DNA of 64,000 nucleotides from Ignavibacteriales bacterium (GTDB taxonomy: Bacteria; Bacteroidota; Ignavibacteria; Ignavibacteriales; SURF-24): contig JAPLFH010000007.1 of the NCBI GenBank assembly GCA_026390815.1, positions 1 to 64,000 of the forward strand, written 5' to 3'. The stretch's first letter is position 1. Each line of letters starts with the position of its first letter. This document shows positions 26,219-36,526 of this stretch, piece after piece. The position numbers and the translations under genes are program-made. The notes under the pieces were generated by a model, which was given only the letters and a program-made list of their open reading frames with translations, searched no databases and was not told the origin of the DNA.

Positions 26219-29089
26219 ATGTTAAAAAAGTTTCAATTAATTTTAATATTCACCTTCTTACCTGTTTTTCTTTATGCACAAACTGGTAAGATAGTTGGAA
26301 AAGCTACTGACCTACAAACTGGTGATCCTCTTATTGGTGCTAATATAATTGTTGAAGGGACCAGCTTAGGGGCAGCAACCAACGCTAATGGTGAATATGT
26401 TATCTTAAACGTACCACCTGGTACATACACCGTTAAAGCACGCTATTTAGGTTATCGCGAGGTTACATATCAAAATATTAAATTGTCTGTTAACTTAACT
26501 ACAGAAGTAAATTTCGAATTACCCACAGAAGCATACCAAACAGAAACGGTTACAGTAGTTGCGCCAAAACCATTAATAAATAAAAACACAACTAATGCTA
26601 CCAGCATTGTTAGGCAGGAAGATATTGAAAATATTCCTATTAGAGGTGTTAATAATATTGTTGCTACACAAGCTGGTGTTGTTGAACAAGGTGGTAATCT
26701 ATATGTTCGCGGCAGCCGATCTGATGCCGTTGCATTTTATGTAGATGGAGTCTTGGTTAATAATCCAGTTTTAGGTGGATCTCGTACACAGGTAATAAAC
26801 AATGCAATTGAAGAAATTCAATTTCAGGCTGGTGGTTATTCAGCAGAGTTTGGTGGAGCAAATGGTGGTATTGTTAGCACGCAAACCAGAACCGGCGCCG
26901 AAAATTATAAATTAAGTTTTGAAGGAATTACCGATCACTTTACAGAAACTGGAAAGAAGTTCCTTGGTACATATTCATATGGTTCTTCTGAGTATGTATT
27001 AACAGCTGGTGGTCCAATTATTCCAGGTAGAAAAGATCTAAAATTCTTCCTAGCCGCAAATAATACTTACCAGGGATCGCCTGCTAATTTTTACAAGGGT
27101 TTTGATTTTAAGAATGTATATGATCCATCTTTAGCAGCTGGTGGTACAGCTGATACCTTTGATGTTTACTATCCTGACGGTATTAATGCAAGTAGTGAAC
27201 AAAATACATATCAGGTACAGGGGAATCTTTCCTGGGATCTTAATCCGTTCACAATTCGTTTAAATGGTGGATTTACATATACGGAAGGAAGAAACGGAAT
27301 TGGGAGACAGGCATACAACAACCATGATAGAGCTGGTCTTAATCAAGGACAAACTATAACTTCAAGTCTAAAATTAACTCATGTTATAAATCCAAATTCA
27401 TTTTATGATATTATCTTAAATGTATTTGATGATTTTTTTGTCAATATGGATCCCGTTTTCAAACATAATATTGCTGCTTATGGAGATTCAATACAGAATG
27501 CATTGTACGGTACTACTCTTAAGCGCGACGGTGCTGATGCTGACCCATATACAGCCTACGGCTTCCAATTTGAAAAAGGGACAATCCCTTACGATTTATA
27601 CCAAAAACAAAAAACACTGTCATTTGGAGGTAAAGCAAATTTCCTTTATCAGGCCGGGCTGCATCACGAATTAAAATTTGGTGGTGAATACACATATTAT
27701 ACAATCAGAAGATATTCTTTTGCTCCGGAACAGCTTGCTGCAAATGCTAAATCAGTTGCAGATGGAAGTATAAACAGAATTTACGCAAGGCTTGATAATT
27801 ATGGGTATGATGTTTATGGTAACCAATCCGACGCTGGATTTGATAAAGCCAGACATCCCGTATTTGCCGCAGCTTATTTCCAGGATAAAATTGAATTTCC
27901 GGATCTTGTAATTAATGCTGGTTTAAGACTCGATTATATAAACATTGATGCTCAAATTTTTAAAGATCCAACAAATATTGTTTTTACTCCGGATAATCTT
28001 ATTGATCCAACAAGTTTGAAAGATGTAGATCCATTACTTCAAGTAAGTCCTAGATTGGGATTCTCTTTTCCGGTTACAGAAAGAACAGTGTTCCATGCCC
28101 AGTATGGAAAGTTTGTTCAGCAAACAAGGTTAAGAGATGTTTTTCAAGGTATAAACTTAATTGCTGATAATATTAAAGGTGGCTTTGCAATTCAAAATCC
28201 GGTTGGATTTGGCTTGCGACCAGAAAGAACTACTTCCTACGAAATTGGATTTAAACAACAGATAGGTGAAGTTTTTGCATTTGATATTACCGGTTTTTAC
28301 AAAGATATAAAAGATCAGATTCAAATAAGAACTATTTACGGTGCAGCTAATAGCAGCACTCCTGCTTATTATGCATGGGTTAATGGCGATTTTTCTACTG
28401 TTAAAGGAATTGAATTCAAATTGGATTTAAGAAGAACCCAAAGAGTATCAGCAACATTTGATTATACATATTCTGATGCCGAAGGTACAGGTTCAAATCC
28501 TTCTACTTCGTTCAGAGCTATTTGGCAATCGCCAACTGGTGTTCCTTTCTTCCCTATGCAGATTTCTCCATTAGATTTCAACCAGGCTCATCGAGCATAT
28601 ATAAATGTTGATTATCGGTTTGATACTGACGATGGTCCTGCTGTTTTAGGTAGTAAACCATTGGAGAATTTGGGTGTAAGTATACTAATGTCCTTCAACA
28701 GTGGTTTTAACTTTACAAGGTGGGAAGGATATGGAAATTCCCGTGTACCTCTTGAACCTTTAAATGCATCTACTACACCATGGACTTATCAAATAGATGC
28801 AAGATTAGATAAAACAATTAAACTTGGACCAGTGGCGTTGAATATTTACATCCTGGTTGCCAATTTACTAAACACTCAAAATGTCGTAGCAGTATTCAAT
28901 AATACTGGTGATGCTTACGATAACGGATTTTTAAACGATGCACAAGGTAAAGCAATTACAGAGGGATACCGGACTTATGGCGAAGATAAAGCGCAGGAAT
29001 ATTCTCAGCTATATAAAGCTTTAAATTATGCTTCGGGTAATTTTGGTACACCAAGACAGATTAAATTAGGCATAAGACTTAATTATTAA
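26219..29089 (+). CDS. TonB-dependent outer-membrane receptor with carboxypeptidase-like N-terminal domain
   Basis: 956 residues. Signal peptide (~1-20), then a carboxypeptidase-regulatory-like beta-sandwich (GKIVGKATDLQTGDPLIGANI ... GEYVILNVPPGTYTVKARYLGY, ~22-95), plug domain (~115-215: NIPIRGVNNIVATQAGV, VRGSRSDAVAFYVDGV) and a 22-strand-type barrel to the end, with late LRPERTTSYEIGFKQQ and a C-terminal aromatic strand (IKLGIRLNY). It takes up large substrates, powered by TonB, or may act as a SusC/RagA-like partner. No SusD-type gene is seen; the 1087-residue secreted protein downstream may be the partner. Confidence 0.9.
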   Translation: MLKKFQLILIFTFLPVFLYAQTGKIVGKATDLQTGDPLIGANIIVEGTSLGAATNANGEYVILNVPPGTYTVKARYLGYREVTYQNIKLSVNLTTEVNFELPTEAYQTETVTVVAPKPLINKNTTNATSIVRQEDIENIPIRGVNNIVATQAGVVEQGGNLYVRGSRSDAVAFYVDGVLVNNPVLGGSRTQVINNAIEEIQFQAGGYSAEFGGANGGIVSTQTRTGAENYKLSFEGITDHFTETGKKFLGTYSYGSSEYVLTAGGPIIPGRKDLKFFLAANNTYQGSPANFYKGFDFKNVYDPSLAAGGTADTFDVYYPDGINASSEQNTYQVQGNLSWDLNPFTIRLNGGFTYTEGRNGIGRQAYNNHDRAGLNQGQTITSSLKLTHVINPNSFYDIILNVFDDFFVNMDPVFKHNIAAYGDSIQNALYGTTLKRDGADADPYTAYGFQFEKGTIPYDLYQKQKTLSFGGKANFLYQAGLHHELKFGGEYTYYTIRRYSFAPEQLAANAKSVADGSINRIYARLDNYGYDVYGNQSDAGFDKARHPVFAAAYFQDKIEFPDLVINAGLRLDYINIDAQIFKDPTNIVFTPDNLIDPTSLKDVDPLLQVSPRLGFSFPVTERTVFHAQYGKFVQQTRLRDVFQGINLIADNIKGGFAIQNPVGFGLRPERTTSYEIGFKQQIGEVFAFDITGFYKDIKDQIQIRTIYGAANSSTPAYYAWVNGDFSTVKGIEFKLDLRRTQRVSATFDYTYSDAEGTGSNPSTSFRAIWQSPTGVPFFPMQISPLDFNQAHRAYINVDYRFDTDDGPAVLGSKPLENLGVSILMSFNSGFNFTRWEGYGNSRVPLEPLNASTTPWTYQIDARLDKTIKLGPVALNIYILVANLLNTQNVVAVFNNTGDAYDNGFLNDAQGKAITEGYRTYGEDKAQEYSQLYKALNYASGNFGTPRQIKLGIRLNY

Positions 29090-29129
29090 AAACCTGATTT
29101 AATTATAAAAATTATATGGAGATTGAAAA

Positions 29130-32100
29130 ATGAATAAAAAAAGATGGATTTATTTTCTGCTATTTATCGTTTTTCTTTGCTCTGCTTCATTAAGCGTTGC
29201 AAAAGAAAAAGAAGGTGATAAAGACAAGCGGTTATATAAAACTAATTCCAATGATTATAGTAATTTCATCACCATAAACCAGATATTTATGTGGTGCGAA
29301 AACAATGGTGATGGTTCACACGATCCCCGAACAGATGGACAAGGTTTTTATTGGCCAGGTGGTGAGAGCGCAACTCTTGGAGTTGTATTTGAAGATGGCT
29401 TGGTTTGGGCAGGAAAAATTGGTCGTGAAGTTAGAATGAATGGTAATACACATCGTCAGGGTTTGCAGGCTGGTAAAATTTTGGAAAATGGGCAAGCTGA
29501 TGATGTATCTAAAGAAAAATACCGGGTTTATAAAATTAGAAAAACATGGGAAAGTTTTCCTCCGGGAGATTTAAGAAATCAATATCAAAAAGATCTGGAA
29601 GAATGGCCAGTTGAAGATGGTGCCCCCTGGGAAGACAAGAATGGTAATGGAAAATATGATGTTGGTGAAGCTCAATTTGTTGGTGATGAAGTTTTGTGGT
29701 ATGTAGCCAACGATTTAGATCCGACCAGGTCTACCTTTACTTACGGTTCACAACCGATTGGACTAGAACAACAATGTACAATTTTTGGATTCCAACGGAC
29801 CGGTGATTTAGGAGATATTCTTTTTAAGAAATACAAGATGATCAACAAAGGTCAAAATACTATGTCAAATATGTATTTTGGGATGTGGACTGATACAGAT
29901 TTAGGTGATGGCAACGATGATTATACCGGCTGTGATACTTTATTAAGTTTGGGTTATACCTACAATGCGACGAACAACGATGCAACATTTGGTGCTGCAC
30001 CTCCTTCAATGGGATATGACTTTTTCCAGGGACCTATAGTTCCGGGTGAACCGTTAGACAGTGCTAAATTTGATGGAAAATGGAGGAAGAGTTTTAAGAA
30101 TCTTCCTATGACAGGATTTATAGCTTACATTAATGGCAGCGCACTTTTACCGGATCCTTCGCAAGGACAATATAAAGGTACACTGGAGTTCTATAATTAT
30201 TTACAAGGGATAATTTGGAATGGTACTCCGTTCATAGATCCAATAACAAATAAAGTAACTACAAAAATTCTTTATGGTGATCCGGTTGCGGGAACCGGTT
30301 GGTATGAAGGACCAAAAGGCTGGCCTGGTGGTAGTTTTGCCCCTGGTGATAGAAGACATTTAATGTGTTCCGGTCCTTTTACTATGGCACCGGGCGATAC
30401 ACAAGAAATTGTTGTGGGTTTAGTTATTGCCCGAGGATCGAGCAATTTAAATAGTGTTACTGAATTAAAGAGAAAAGATCTTGCGGCGCAAATTGCGTAT
30501 GATCTTGATTTTAAATTGACCGATGCCCCTCCTCAGCCAGTTTTACATGGGCTTCCACAGGATGCTGCTATTTCTCTTTGGTGGGAACCAAATGCTGAGA
30601 GCTACAAAGCAAAAGATCCTCTATTACCTGATCAAATAAGATTTAATGTAAATGAAAAAGAAATTTTAATTGATGTTACAAACAAAGATTATGTCTTTGA
30701 AGGATATAGAGTTTGGCAATATGAAGATATGGCTGGTTCTAATCCCAAATTGTTAGCCATTTACGATATTAAAAATGGAATTAAAGATATTTATAATTAT
30801 CAATATGATTATTTATTAGTCAATGGTCAGATTAATCCAAAAATTCTAATTCAGGCTCCGAATGATGGCATTAGAAGATTTATAAATCTCAGTACAAATG
30901 CTTATACAAATGGTCCATTCTATAATGGAAATCCATATTACTTTGGAGTTACTGCTTATGGCGTTTCTAAATATAGTGATCCGCCATATCTTGAATGTAC
31001 TCCATCAATTATGGAAGTTCGTCCATCAACCCGTAAGGCTGATTATAATACGCCATATGATGATGGACAATCTGTAATTGCAAATCATACTGCTGGGCAC
31101 GGGGATGGTAAAATTACTTTTAGGATTGTTGATCCACAGTCTTTAACCGGGGATAATTATAAAGTTGTAATTAAAGGACAGGAAGGCGATACTTTAAATG
31201 CATTACGATACGATTTGATAAATGTTACTAAAGGTGATACCTTATTGAAAAACAAGACAGATTTTATAACTGGTTATGTTTCCAGTCAGGATTCGCTTGT
31301 GCGTGGAATTAGAACATTAGCTGACACAATTAACAAACCTGTTATTCAGGGATTCCAATTATATGTTCAGAATGTAGGAAAAGATGCAATAAGTGGTGTA
31401 CCTACCAGATATCGTATAAAAGAAGTAAATGAAATTAAAGGTCCCGGTGGTACAATTCTACAACAACCAGTTCCTGTTTTAAATGAACTTAATTCAACAA
31501 GAAAATGGATGATTAAACCCAAGGGCACTTTGAAAAGATTGATTTGGCAAGATAAAAAAGAAAATGAAGGTCTTGGTTATCTCGATTATGAAATCAGGTT
31601 TGGTACCCCATCTATGTTCTTTGTTGCTGGTTATAAACCATCATTCAATCCAGCCTTGGCAGATGATAGTGTTGGTACAGGTACAGTTCCATTTGAAATT
31701 TGGAATATCGGAAGAGATCCCAATTCTACTGCCGATGATACATTATTAACCATAAAAATTTTGGATTATGACAAAGGAGATTCGACTCGCGCTGTTAAAG
31801 ATAGAATTTGGACAAAATTATCTTTAGGTGCAAATGATGGTGATTGGGAGGAAATTTATGCTTTAATGACATCTTGGGATCCTCACAATTTGCCAATTAA
31901 GTCTGGAAAATCTAAACCAACCGATCATAGATTCGGCGCTTTATCATTCAGTGGTGATGTACCGGAACAAGGGACTGTAATAAGAATTACTTCTTACAAA
32001 CCATTAACTAATGAAGATGTATATGAAGCTACTTTAGTGGCTCCTAAATTTAATGATTTAAATCTAGCTAAAACCCAATTGGATAAAATTACCGTTTTTC

Positions 32101-32393
32101 CAAATCCATATTTTGGTGCAAACTCATTAGAAAGAGATAAGTATCAAAGAATTGTTAGATTTACTAATCTTCCCAAAGATGTAACTGTTAGAATATTTTC
32201 TTTAGCTGGCATCTTTATACGCAAATTAGAGAAAGGAGATAATAGCCCTTGGATGGATTGGGATTTAAGGAATGCAGATGGATTACCAATAAGCAGTGGT
32301 ATGTACATTGCATATTTAGATATGCCTGGTGTAGGTACAAAGATACTTAAGATAGCTGTTATTTCAGAAACGCAATATATCGATAGGTTATAA
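29130..32393 (+). CDS. Large secreted protein of the TonB/PorV cassette (unknown function)
   Basis: 1087 residues. Signal peptide (~1-25). The body has many Gly/Asp/Trp/Tyr segments (MWCENNGDGSHDPRTDG, Ca-type loop DKNGNGKYDVGEAQ near 168) and fibronectin-like stretches in the middle. The C-terminus (KITVFPNPYFG ... VRIFSLAGIFIRKLEKG ... SSGMYIAYLDMPG) is a variant T9SS sorting domain: it has PNPY instead of NYPNPFNP and ends KILKIAVISETQYIDRL. No enzyme family recognised. Placed 40 nt after the TonB receptor and 62 nt before the PorV-like gene, it is probably the surface cargo or partner of that receptor. Confidence 0.8.
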   Translation: MNKKRWIYFLLFIVFLCSASLSVAKEKEGDKDKRLYKTNSNDYSNFITINQIFMWCENNGDGSHDPRTDGQGFYWPGGESATLGVVFEDGLVWAGKIGREVRMNGNTHRQGLQAGKILENGQADDVSKEKYRVYKIRKTWESFPPGDLRNQYQKDLEEWPVEDGAPWEDKNGNGKYDVGEAQFVGDEVLWYVANDLDPTRSTFTYGSQPIGLEQQCTIFGFQRTGDLGDILFKKYKMINKGQNTMSNMYFGMWTDTDLGDGNDDYTGCDTLLSLGYTYNATNNDATFGAAPPSMGYDFFQGPIVPGEPLDSAKFDGKWRKSFKNLPMTGFIAYINGSALLPDPSQGQYKGTLEFYNYLQGIIWNGTPFIDPITNKVTTKILYGDPVAGTGWYEGPKGWPGGSFAPGDRRHLMCSGPFTMAPGDTQEIVVGLVIARGSSNLNSVTELKRKDLAAQIAYDLDFKLTDAPPQPVLHGLPQDAAISLWWEPNAESYKAKDPLLPDQIRFNVNEKEILIDVTNKDYVFEGYRVWQYEDMAGSNPKLLAIYDIKNGIKDIYNYQYDYLLVNGQINPKILIQAPNDGIRRFINLSTNAYTNGPFYNGNPYYFGVTAYGVSKYSDPPYLECTPSIMEVRPSTRKADYNTPYDDGQSVIANHTAGHGDGKITFRIVDPQSLTGDNYKVVIKGQEGDTLNALRYDLINVTKGDTLLKNKTDFITGYVSSQDSLVRGIRTLADTINKPVIQGFQLYVQNVGKDAISGVPTRYRIKEVNEIKGPGGTILQQPVPVLNELNSTRKWMIKPKGTLKRLIWQDKKENEGLGYLDYEIRFGTPSMFFVAGYKPSFNPALADDSVGTGTVPFEIWNIGRDPNSTADDTLLTIKILDYDKGDSTRAVKDRIWTKLSLGANDGDWEEIYALMTSWDPHNLPIKSGKSKPTDHRFGALSFSGDVPEQGTVIRITSYKPLTNEDVYEATLVAPKFNDLNLAKTQLDKITVFPNPYFGANSLERDKYQRIVRFTNLPKDVTVRIFSLAGIFIRKLEKGDNSPWMDWDLRNADGLPISSGMYIAYLDMPGVGTKILKIAVISETQYIDRL

Positions 32394-32399
32394 AAGATT

Positions 32400-32418
32400 A
32401 GAGGGAGTTTCTCCCTCT
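32400..32418 (+). terminator. Intercistronic hairpin between secreted protein and PorV-like gene
   Basis: AGAGGGAG-TTT-CTCCCTCT, perfect 8-bp stem 6 nt after the stop at 32393. No T-tract follows, so it is more likely an mRNA 3'-end stabiliser or weak attenuator than a full terminator. Confidence 0.45.
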
Positions 32419-32455
32419 GACTTAAAAATTATTAAAACATTAAGGAGTTTTAAAG

Positions 32456-33496
32456 ATGTTTAAGAAAAATATACTGTTAATAATTATAACTCTGTTGGTA
32501 TGTATATCTTTAACAGATATCTATGCTGGCGGAGATAGGAGAAATGGAACTGCAGGGGCACAAGAACTCCTGCTTCCTGTAGGAGCCCATGGATTTGCTC
32601 TAAGTAGTTCCTATGTAGCAGGATTGGAAGGGATAGAAACTATTTTTTATAATCCTGCTGGTCTTGGTGCAATGAAGAAATCTGCAGAAGCAATGTTTTC
32701 TCATATGAGTTATATTGCAGATATTGGAGTTTCTTATGCTGCAGTAGCTGTTCGTTTTGAAGGTTTTGGTTCCATAGCATTTAATGTTAAAACAATTGAT
32801 TTTGGTGAAATTCCAGTTACAACAGTACAAAGTCCTTACGGAACTGGCTCTACATTTTCACCAACATTTGTTGTTGCTGGTATTACTTATTCTAATGCTA
32901 TTACTGATAGAGTTAGAGTTGGTGTTACTGCAAATATCATCACCGAAAAAATATTAGCTACAAGCGCTTCCGGTCTTGCCTTTACAGCAGGAGTACAATA
33001 CTATGGTATTGCTGGTGTTGAAGGATTAAAATTTGGCATAGTTTTAAAAAATATTGGTCCACAAATGAAATTTGATGGAGCTGATCTTTTAAGAACTGCA
33101 TCAGAGGAACAAGCAAACAGAGGTTTGCAAAATTATAAAATTGATGCAGCAGGATTTGAACTGCCCTCTCAATTGGAATTAGGTTTAGCGTACGAGAAAA
33201 ACTTTACAGATGATTTTAAAGCTTTATTATCAACCTCATTTACTAATAATAACTTTCTAAATGATGAATATAAATTTGGTGGCGAATTAAGTTATGCAAA
33301 TTCTTTCTTTGTTCGCGGCGGTTATACTTACACAAAGGAAGGTGCCGATAATCCGCAAGATCAACAATTATTTGGACCTACATTTGGCGCTGGCTTTAAT
33401 GTAAATGCAGGAATTGATGTTACAGTTGATTATGGTTACCGGTGGGCACGTTATTTCGATGCGAACCACATGTTCTCAGTAAAATTAGGTTTTTAA
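32456..33496 (+). CDS. PorV/PorQ-family outer-membrane protein
   Basis: 346 residues. Signal peptide (~1-24), then the family opening AGAQELLLPVGAHGFALSSSYVAGLEGIETIFYNPAGLG, typical of PorV/PorQ and UPF0164 FadL-like barrels, and alternating beta strands to a terminal aromatic strand (MFSVKLGF). PorV shuttles T9SS cargo from the translocon to the attachment complex. As several paralogues occur in such genomes, this copy may be dedicated to the neighbouring cargo. GGAG precedes ATG. A strong terminator follows. Confidence 0.82.
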   Translation: MFKKNILLIIITLLVCISLTDIYAGGDRRNGTAGAQELLLPVGAHGFALSSSYVAGLEGIETIFYNPAGLGAMKKSAEAMFSHMSYIADIGVSYAAVAVRFEGFGSIAFNVKTIDFGEIPVTTVQSPYGTGSTFSPTFVVAGITYSNAITDRVRVGVTANIITEKILATSASGLAFTAGVQYYGIAGVEGLKFGIVLKNIGPQMKFDGADLLRTASEEQANRGLQNYKIDAAGFELPSQLELGLAYEKNFTDDFKALLSTSFTNNNFLNDEYKFGGELSYANSFFVRGGYTYTKEGADNPQDQQLFGPTFGAGFNVNAGIDVTVDYGYRWARYFDANHMFSVKLGF

Positions 33497-33519
33497 TAAA
33501 TAATATTTTAATCTGTTCA

Positions 33520-33548
33520 GAAAGGCTGGAAATCCAGCCTTTCTTTTT
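33520..33548 (+). terminator. Rho-independent terminator after PorV-like gene
   Basis: GAAAGGCTGG (33520-33529), loop AAAT, CCAGCCTTTC (33534-33543), then TTTTT. It ends the cassette transcript; the next gene begins 13 nt later. Confidence 0.85.
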
Positions 33549-33560
33549 ATGTAAAATGAT

Positions 33561-34925
33561 ATGAAAAAGTTTGTATTAATTCTGTTTATCTCATTTAATA
33601 TTTTTGCTCAAAGCAAGTTTACAATAGATGTTGATTATGCAAGATTTCGCTTTGATGATTCTACCGGTTATTTAGAGATTTATTATGGATTCCATCAAAA
33701 TGAACTTAAACCAATAAAAGCCAATGGTAAATTGGTAGTAAACGGAATAATAAATGTCTTATTGAAAGAAAAGGATTCCGGTAAAATTATAGTTAATAAA
33801 TCCTGGCAGATTTCAAATGATGTAGATTCAAATTCTGTGGCAGATAACCAAGAATTAAATGGTATTTTAAGTTTTCAACTAAGTTTTAATACTTACAATT
33901 GTTCTATCAAAGCTAAAGATGGAAATAACATTGCGGCGATTGATTCTCTATCATTTGATGTAAAAATTGAACCTATCGAAACGCAAAAATTTTCAATTAG
34001 CGATATCCAATTAGCAAGCACAATTACCAAGTTAGTTAGCAAAACCAATTCCTTCTTTAATAAAAATAATTTTGAAGTTATACCTAACCCACTTTTGGTA
34101 TATGGAGAAAAATTACCTGTACTTTATTTCTATAGTGAATTTTATAATATTCCGAAGGATTTAAAAAGTAATTTTCTTAAAGTTAATTACACATTGTTTA
34201 ATTATTCTGAAAAAAATATTTATAATAAATCAAAATTTATTTCTACCGCAAATCCTTTCATTGTTGATGTTGGTGCCATCAATATACTTAAATATCCTTC
34301 TGGAGTTTACAAGCTAACAGTGGAATTGTTGGACACAGTTTCTAATACTTCTTTTTTTTCAGATAAAAAGTTGTATATATATAATCCTGGAGTAAAAGAT
34401 ACAACTCATCTATCCTCCGAATATTCTAAATTACTTTCAACTGAGTTTTCCTATATGGAAATTGATGAACTCGAGAGGTACTTTGATTTTAGCAGATATA
34501 TAGCTACTAACTCTGAACTTGAAGAATGGGGAAGATTAAATTTGGCATCTTCAAAGCAGCAATTCCTATCCAAATTTTGGCAGGATAAAAACAAATTATT
34601 TACACAAGATGGTAAAAATTTTCAATCAGAATATTTGAATAGAATTGATATGGCTAACCAACGCTATTCAACTTTTCAAAAGAAAGGTTGGAAAACTGAC
34701 CGGGGCAGAGTTTTTATAAAATATGGTGAACCTGGTGAGATTGTTAGAAATCCTTCGCAAGCCGATACCAAGCCATATGAAACTTGGAATTATTATGAAC
34801 TGGAAGGTGGTGTAATTTTTGTTTTTGCCGAAATGCAGGGTTTTGGTGATTATACTCTTGTACACTCAACAAAAAGAGGTGAATTGAGAGATGATAACTG
34901 GCAACGTAAAATAAACACAGAATAG
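33561..34925 (+). CDS. GWxTD-domain secreted protein
   Basis: 454 residues with signal peptide (~1-16, LFISFNIFAQ). The conserved GWxTD domain is at the C-terminus: KKGWKTDRGRVFIKYGEPGEI, KPYETWNYYELEGGVIFVFAE, LVHSTKRGELRDDNW. The rest is beta-rich (~20-330). GWxTD proteins are common in Ignavibacteria, Acidobacteria and relatives, but their role is unknown. ATG 33561 lies right after a terminator, so this gene needs its own promoter or read-through. A paralogue follows at 35142. Confidence 0.85.
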   Translation: MKKFVLILFISFNIFAQSKFTIDVDYARFRFDDSTGYLEIYYGFHQNELKPIKANGKLVVNGIINVLLKEKDSGKIIVNKSWQISNDVDSNSVADNQELNGILSFQLSFNTYNCSIKAKDGNNIAAIDSLSFDVKIEPIETQKFSISDIQLASTITKLVSKTNSFFNKNNFEVIPNPLLVYGEKLPVLYFYSEFYNIPKDLKSNFLKVNYTLFNYSEKNIYNKSKFISTANPFIVDVGAINILKYPSGVYKLTVELLDTVSNTSFFSDKKLYIYNPGVKDTTHLSSEYSKLLSTEFSYMEIDELERYFDFSRYIATNSELEEWGRLNLASSKQQFLSKFWQDKNKLFTQDGKNFQSEYLNRIDMANQRYSTFQKKGWKTDRGRVFIKYGEPGEIVRNPSQADTKPYETWNYYELEGGVIFVFAEMQGFGDYTLVHSTKRGELRDDNWQRKINTE

Positions 34926-35141
34926 TTTTATTTAACTAAGCTATTCACGCTATCCAAACTTACTAGAAATTTCCAGAATATATATCAAACCAAAATAGTT
35001 TATTGTTTGTAATAAATGCACAATTAATTCCGCTAAACATTTTACCACCTAAATTTAATAGTATAATATTAAATCTATCGACTTTTTATTTATAATGTAG
35101 TAATTTCAACTTGGAAATTTTAAAATTGATACAGGCTTGAA

Positions 35142-36515
35142 ATGAAGAAATTATTTTTACTTATTCTGTTGTTTTTGTCTTTCAAATCATTTGGACAAAA
35201 ATCTTTTGATTTTGATTTCGATTACGCACGTTTTGCTTATGATTCCACATCAAACTTTTTGGAATTATATTATTCATTCAACCAGCAGAACCTCACTTTA
35301 TCAAAAACAAGCACAGGTTTATTCCTTCAGGCTGTTTTATTTATCGAAATTCAGGATACAATTTCAAAAAAATATTTATTAAGGAAAAATTGGAAAATTG
35401 AAAATCCTTTAAATGATACTACCGAACTGCATACAAATAAAAGCTTGATTGGAGTAGTTGGATTTGCGGTTCCAAAAGGTATTTACAAATGTACATTATC
35501 AGGTTTTGATGCCCAGGATAGCACAAAAAGAAAAACACTTACGGAATTAATAAAAATCGAACCTTTCGTTGATAATAAAATTTCAATCAGCGACATTCAA
35601 CTTTGTTCTAATATCAAACAGGAAGGTGCTGAATCTAAATCAATTTTTTATAAAAATACTCTTGAGGTTTATCCTAATCCAACAATGGTATTTGGTGCAG
35701 GTATGCCTGTATTGTTTTATTATTCTGAAATTTACAATTTAAAAGTTGATTCCTTACCCAAGCCCCTAAAATTAAGAACTGCTCTTTATAATAGCCGTGG
35801 ACAGAAAGTAAGTGAGAAATATAAAGCCATCGTCCTTAATGCTAATTCGCGCGTGGAAGTTGGTACCTTAAATCTTACAAAATATCCAACGGATACTTAC
35901 ACTTTAGCACTTTCAATAATTGATAGTTCTTCTAATTATGGAATATCTTCTACTAAAAGATTTTTCATTTATAATCCTTCTGTAAAGGACACGGTAAAAG
36001 TTGCAAATATAAATAGCGATATTCTAAGCAGCCAGTTTAATGTGTTTAGCGATGAAGAATGTGATCAATTATTTGAGAAAGGAAAGTATTTAGCCTCGCC
36101 AATAGAACTTGAACAATATGCCAAACTTGATTCCACAAAAAGTAAACGCGAATTTTTATATCAGTACTGGAAGAGAAGAGATCAGGATCCTTCAACAGCA
36201 GAAAATGAGTTTTATAATGATTATATGAACAGGGTAAAAGTATGTGAGGAAAGATATGGGACTATAAACAAACGCGGGAATAAAACTGATAGGGGTAGAG
36301 TTTTTATTCTTTATGGTGAACCGGATGAGATTGATAGATACCCCAACGACATAGACAAAAAACCTTACGAAATATGGCAGTATAACCAGATTGAAGGTGG
36401 TGTAATGTTTGTATTTGGTGATGTTACAGGTTTTTCTAATTACGAACTTCTTCACTCAACTAAGAGAGGAGAACTGCGCGATGATAATTGGCTCCGCAGA
36501 ATTCAAACGAATTAG
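35142..36515 (+). CDS. GWxTD-domain secreted protein, paralogue of the gene at 33561
   Basis: 457 residues, same architecture as the gene 216 nt upstream: signal peptide, FDFDYARF opening, FSDEECDQLFEKGKYLA, and C-terminal KTDRGRVFILYGEPDEI, KKPYEIWQYNQIEGGVMFVFGD, LLHSTKRGELRDDNW. The defining tryptophan is replaced: GNKTD instead of GWKTD. A tandem duplication with divergence is the simplest reading. The GTG start of the acyltransferase follows 11 nt after the stop, so they may be co-transcribed. The 34926-35141 spacer shows nothing else. Confidence 0.85.
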   Translation: MKKLFLLILLFLSFKSFGQKSFDFDFDYARFAYDSTSNFLELYYSFNQQNLTLSKTSTGLFLQAVLFIEIQDTISKKYLLRKNWKIENPLNDTTELHTNKSLIGVVGFAVPKGIYKCTLSGFDAQDSTKRKTLTELIKIEPFVDNKISISDIQLCSNIKQEGAESKSIFYKNTLEVYPNPTMVFGAGMPVLFYYSEIYNLKVDSLPKPLKLRTALYNSRGQKVSEKYKAIVLNANSRVEVGTLNLTKYPTDTYTLALSIIDSSSNYGISSTKRFFIYNPSVKDTVKVANINSDILSSQFNVFSDEECDQLFEKGKYLASPIELEQYAKLDSTKSKREFLYQYWKRRDQDPSTAENEFYNDYMNRVKVCEERYGTINKRGNKTDRGRVFILYGEPDEIDRYPNDIDKKPYEIWQYNQIEGGVMFVFGDVTGFSNYELLHSTKRGELRDDNWLRRIQTN

Positions 36516-36526
36516 GGCGGATATAA

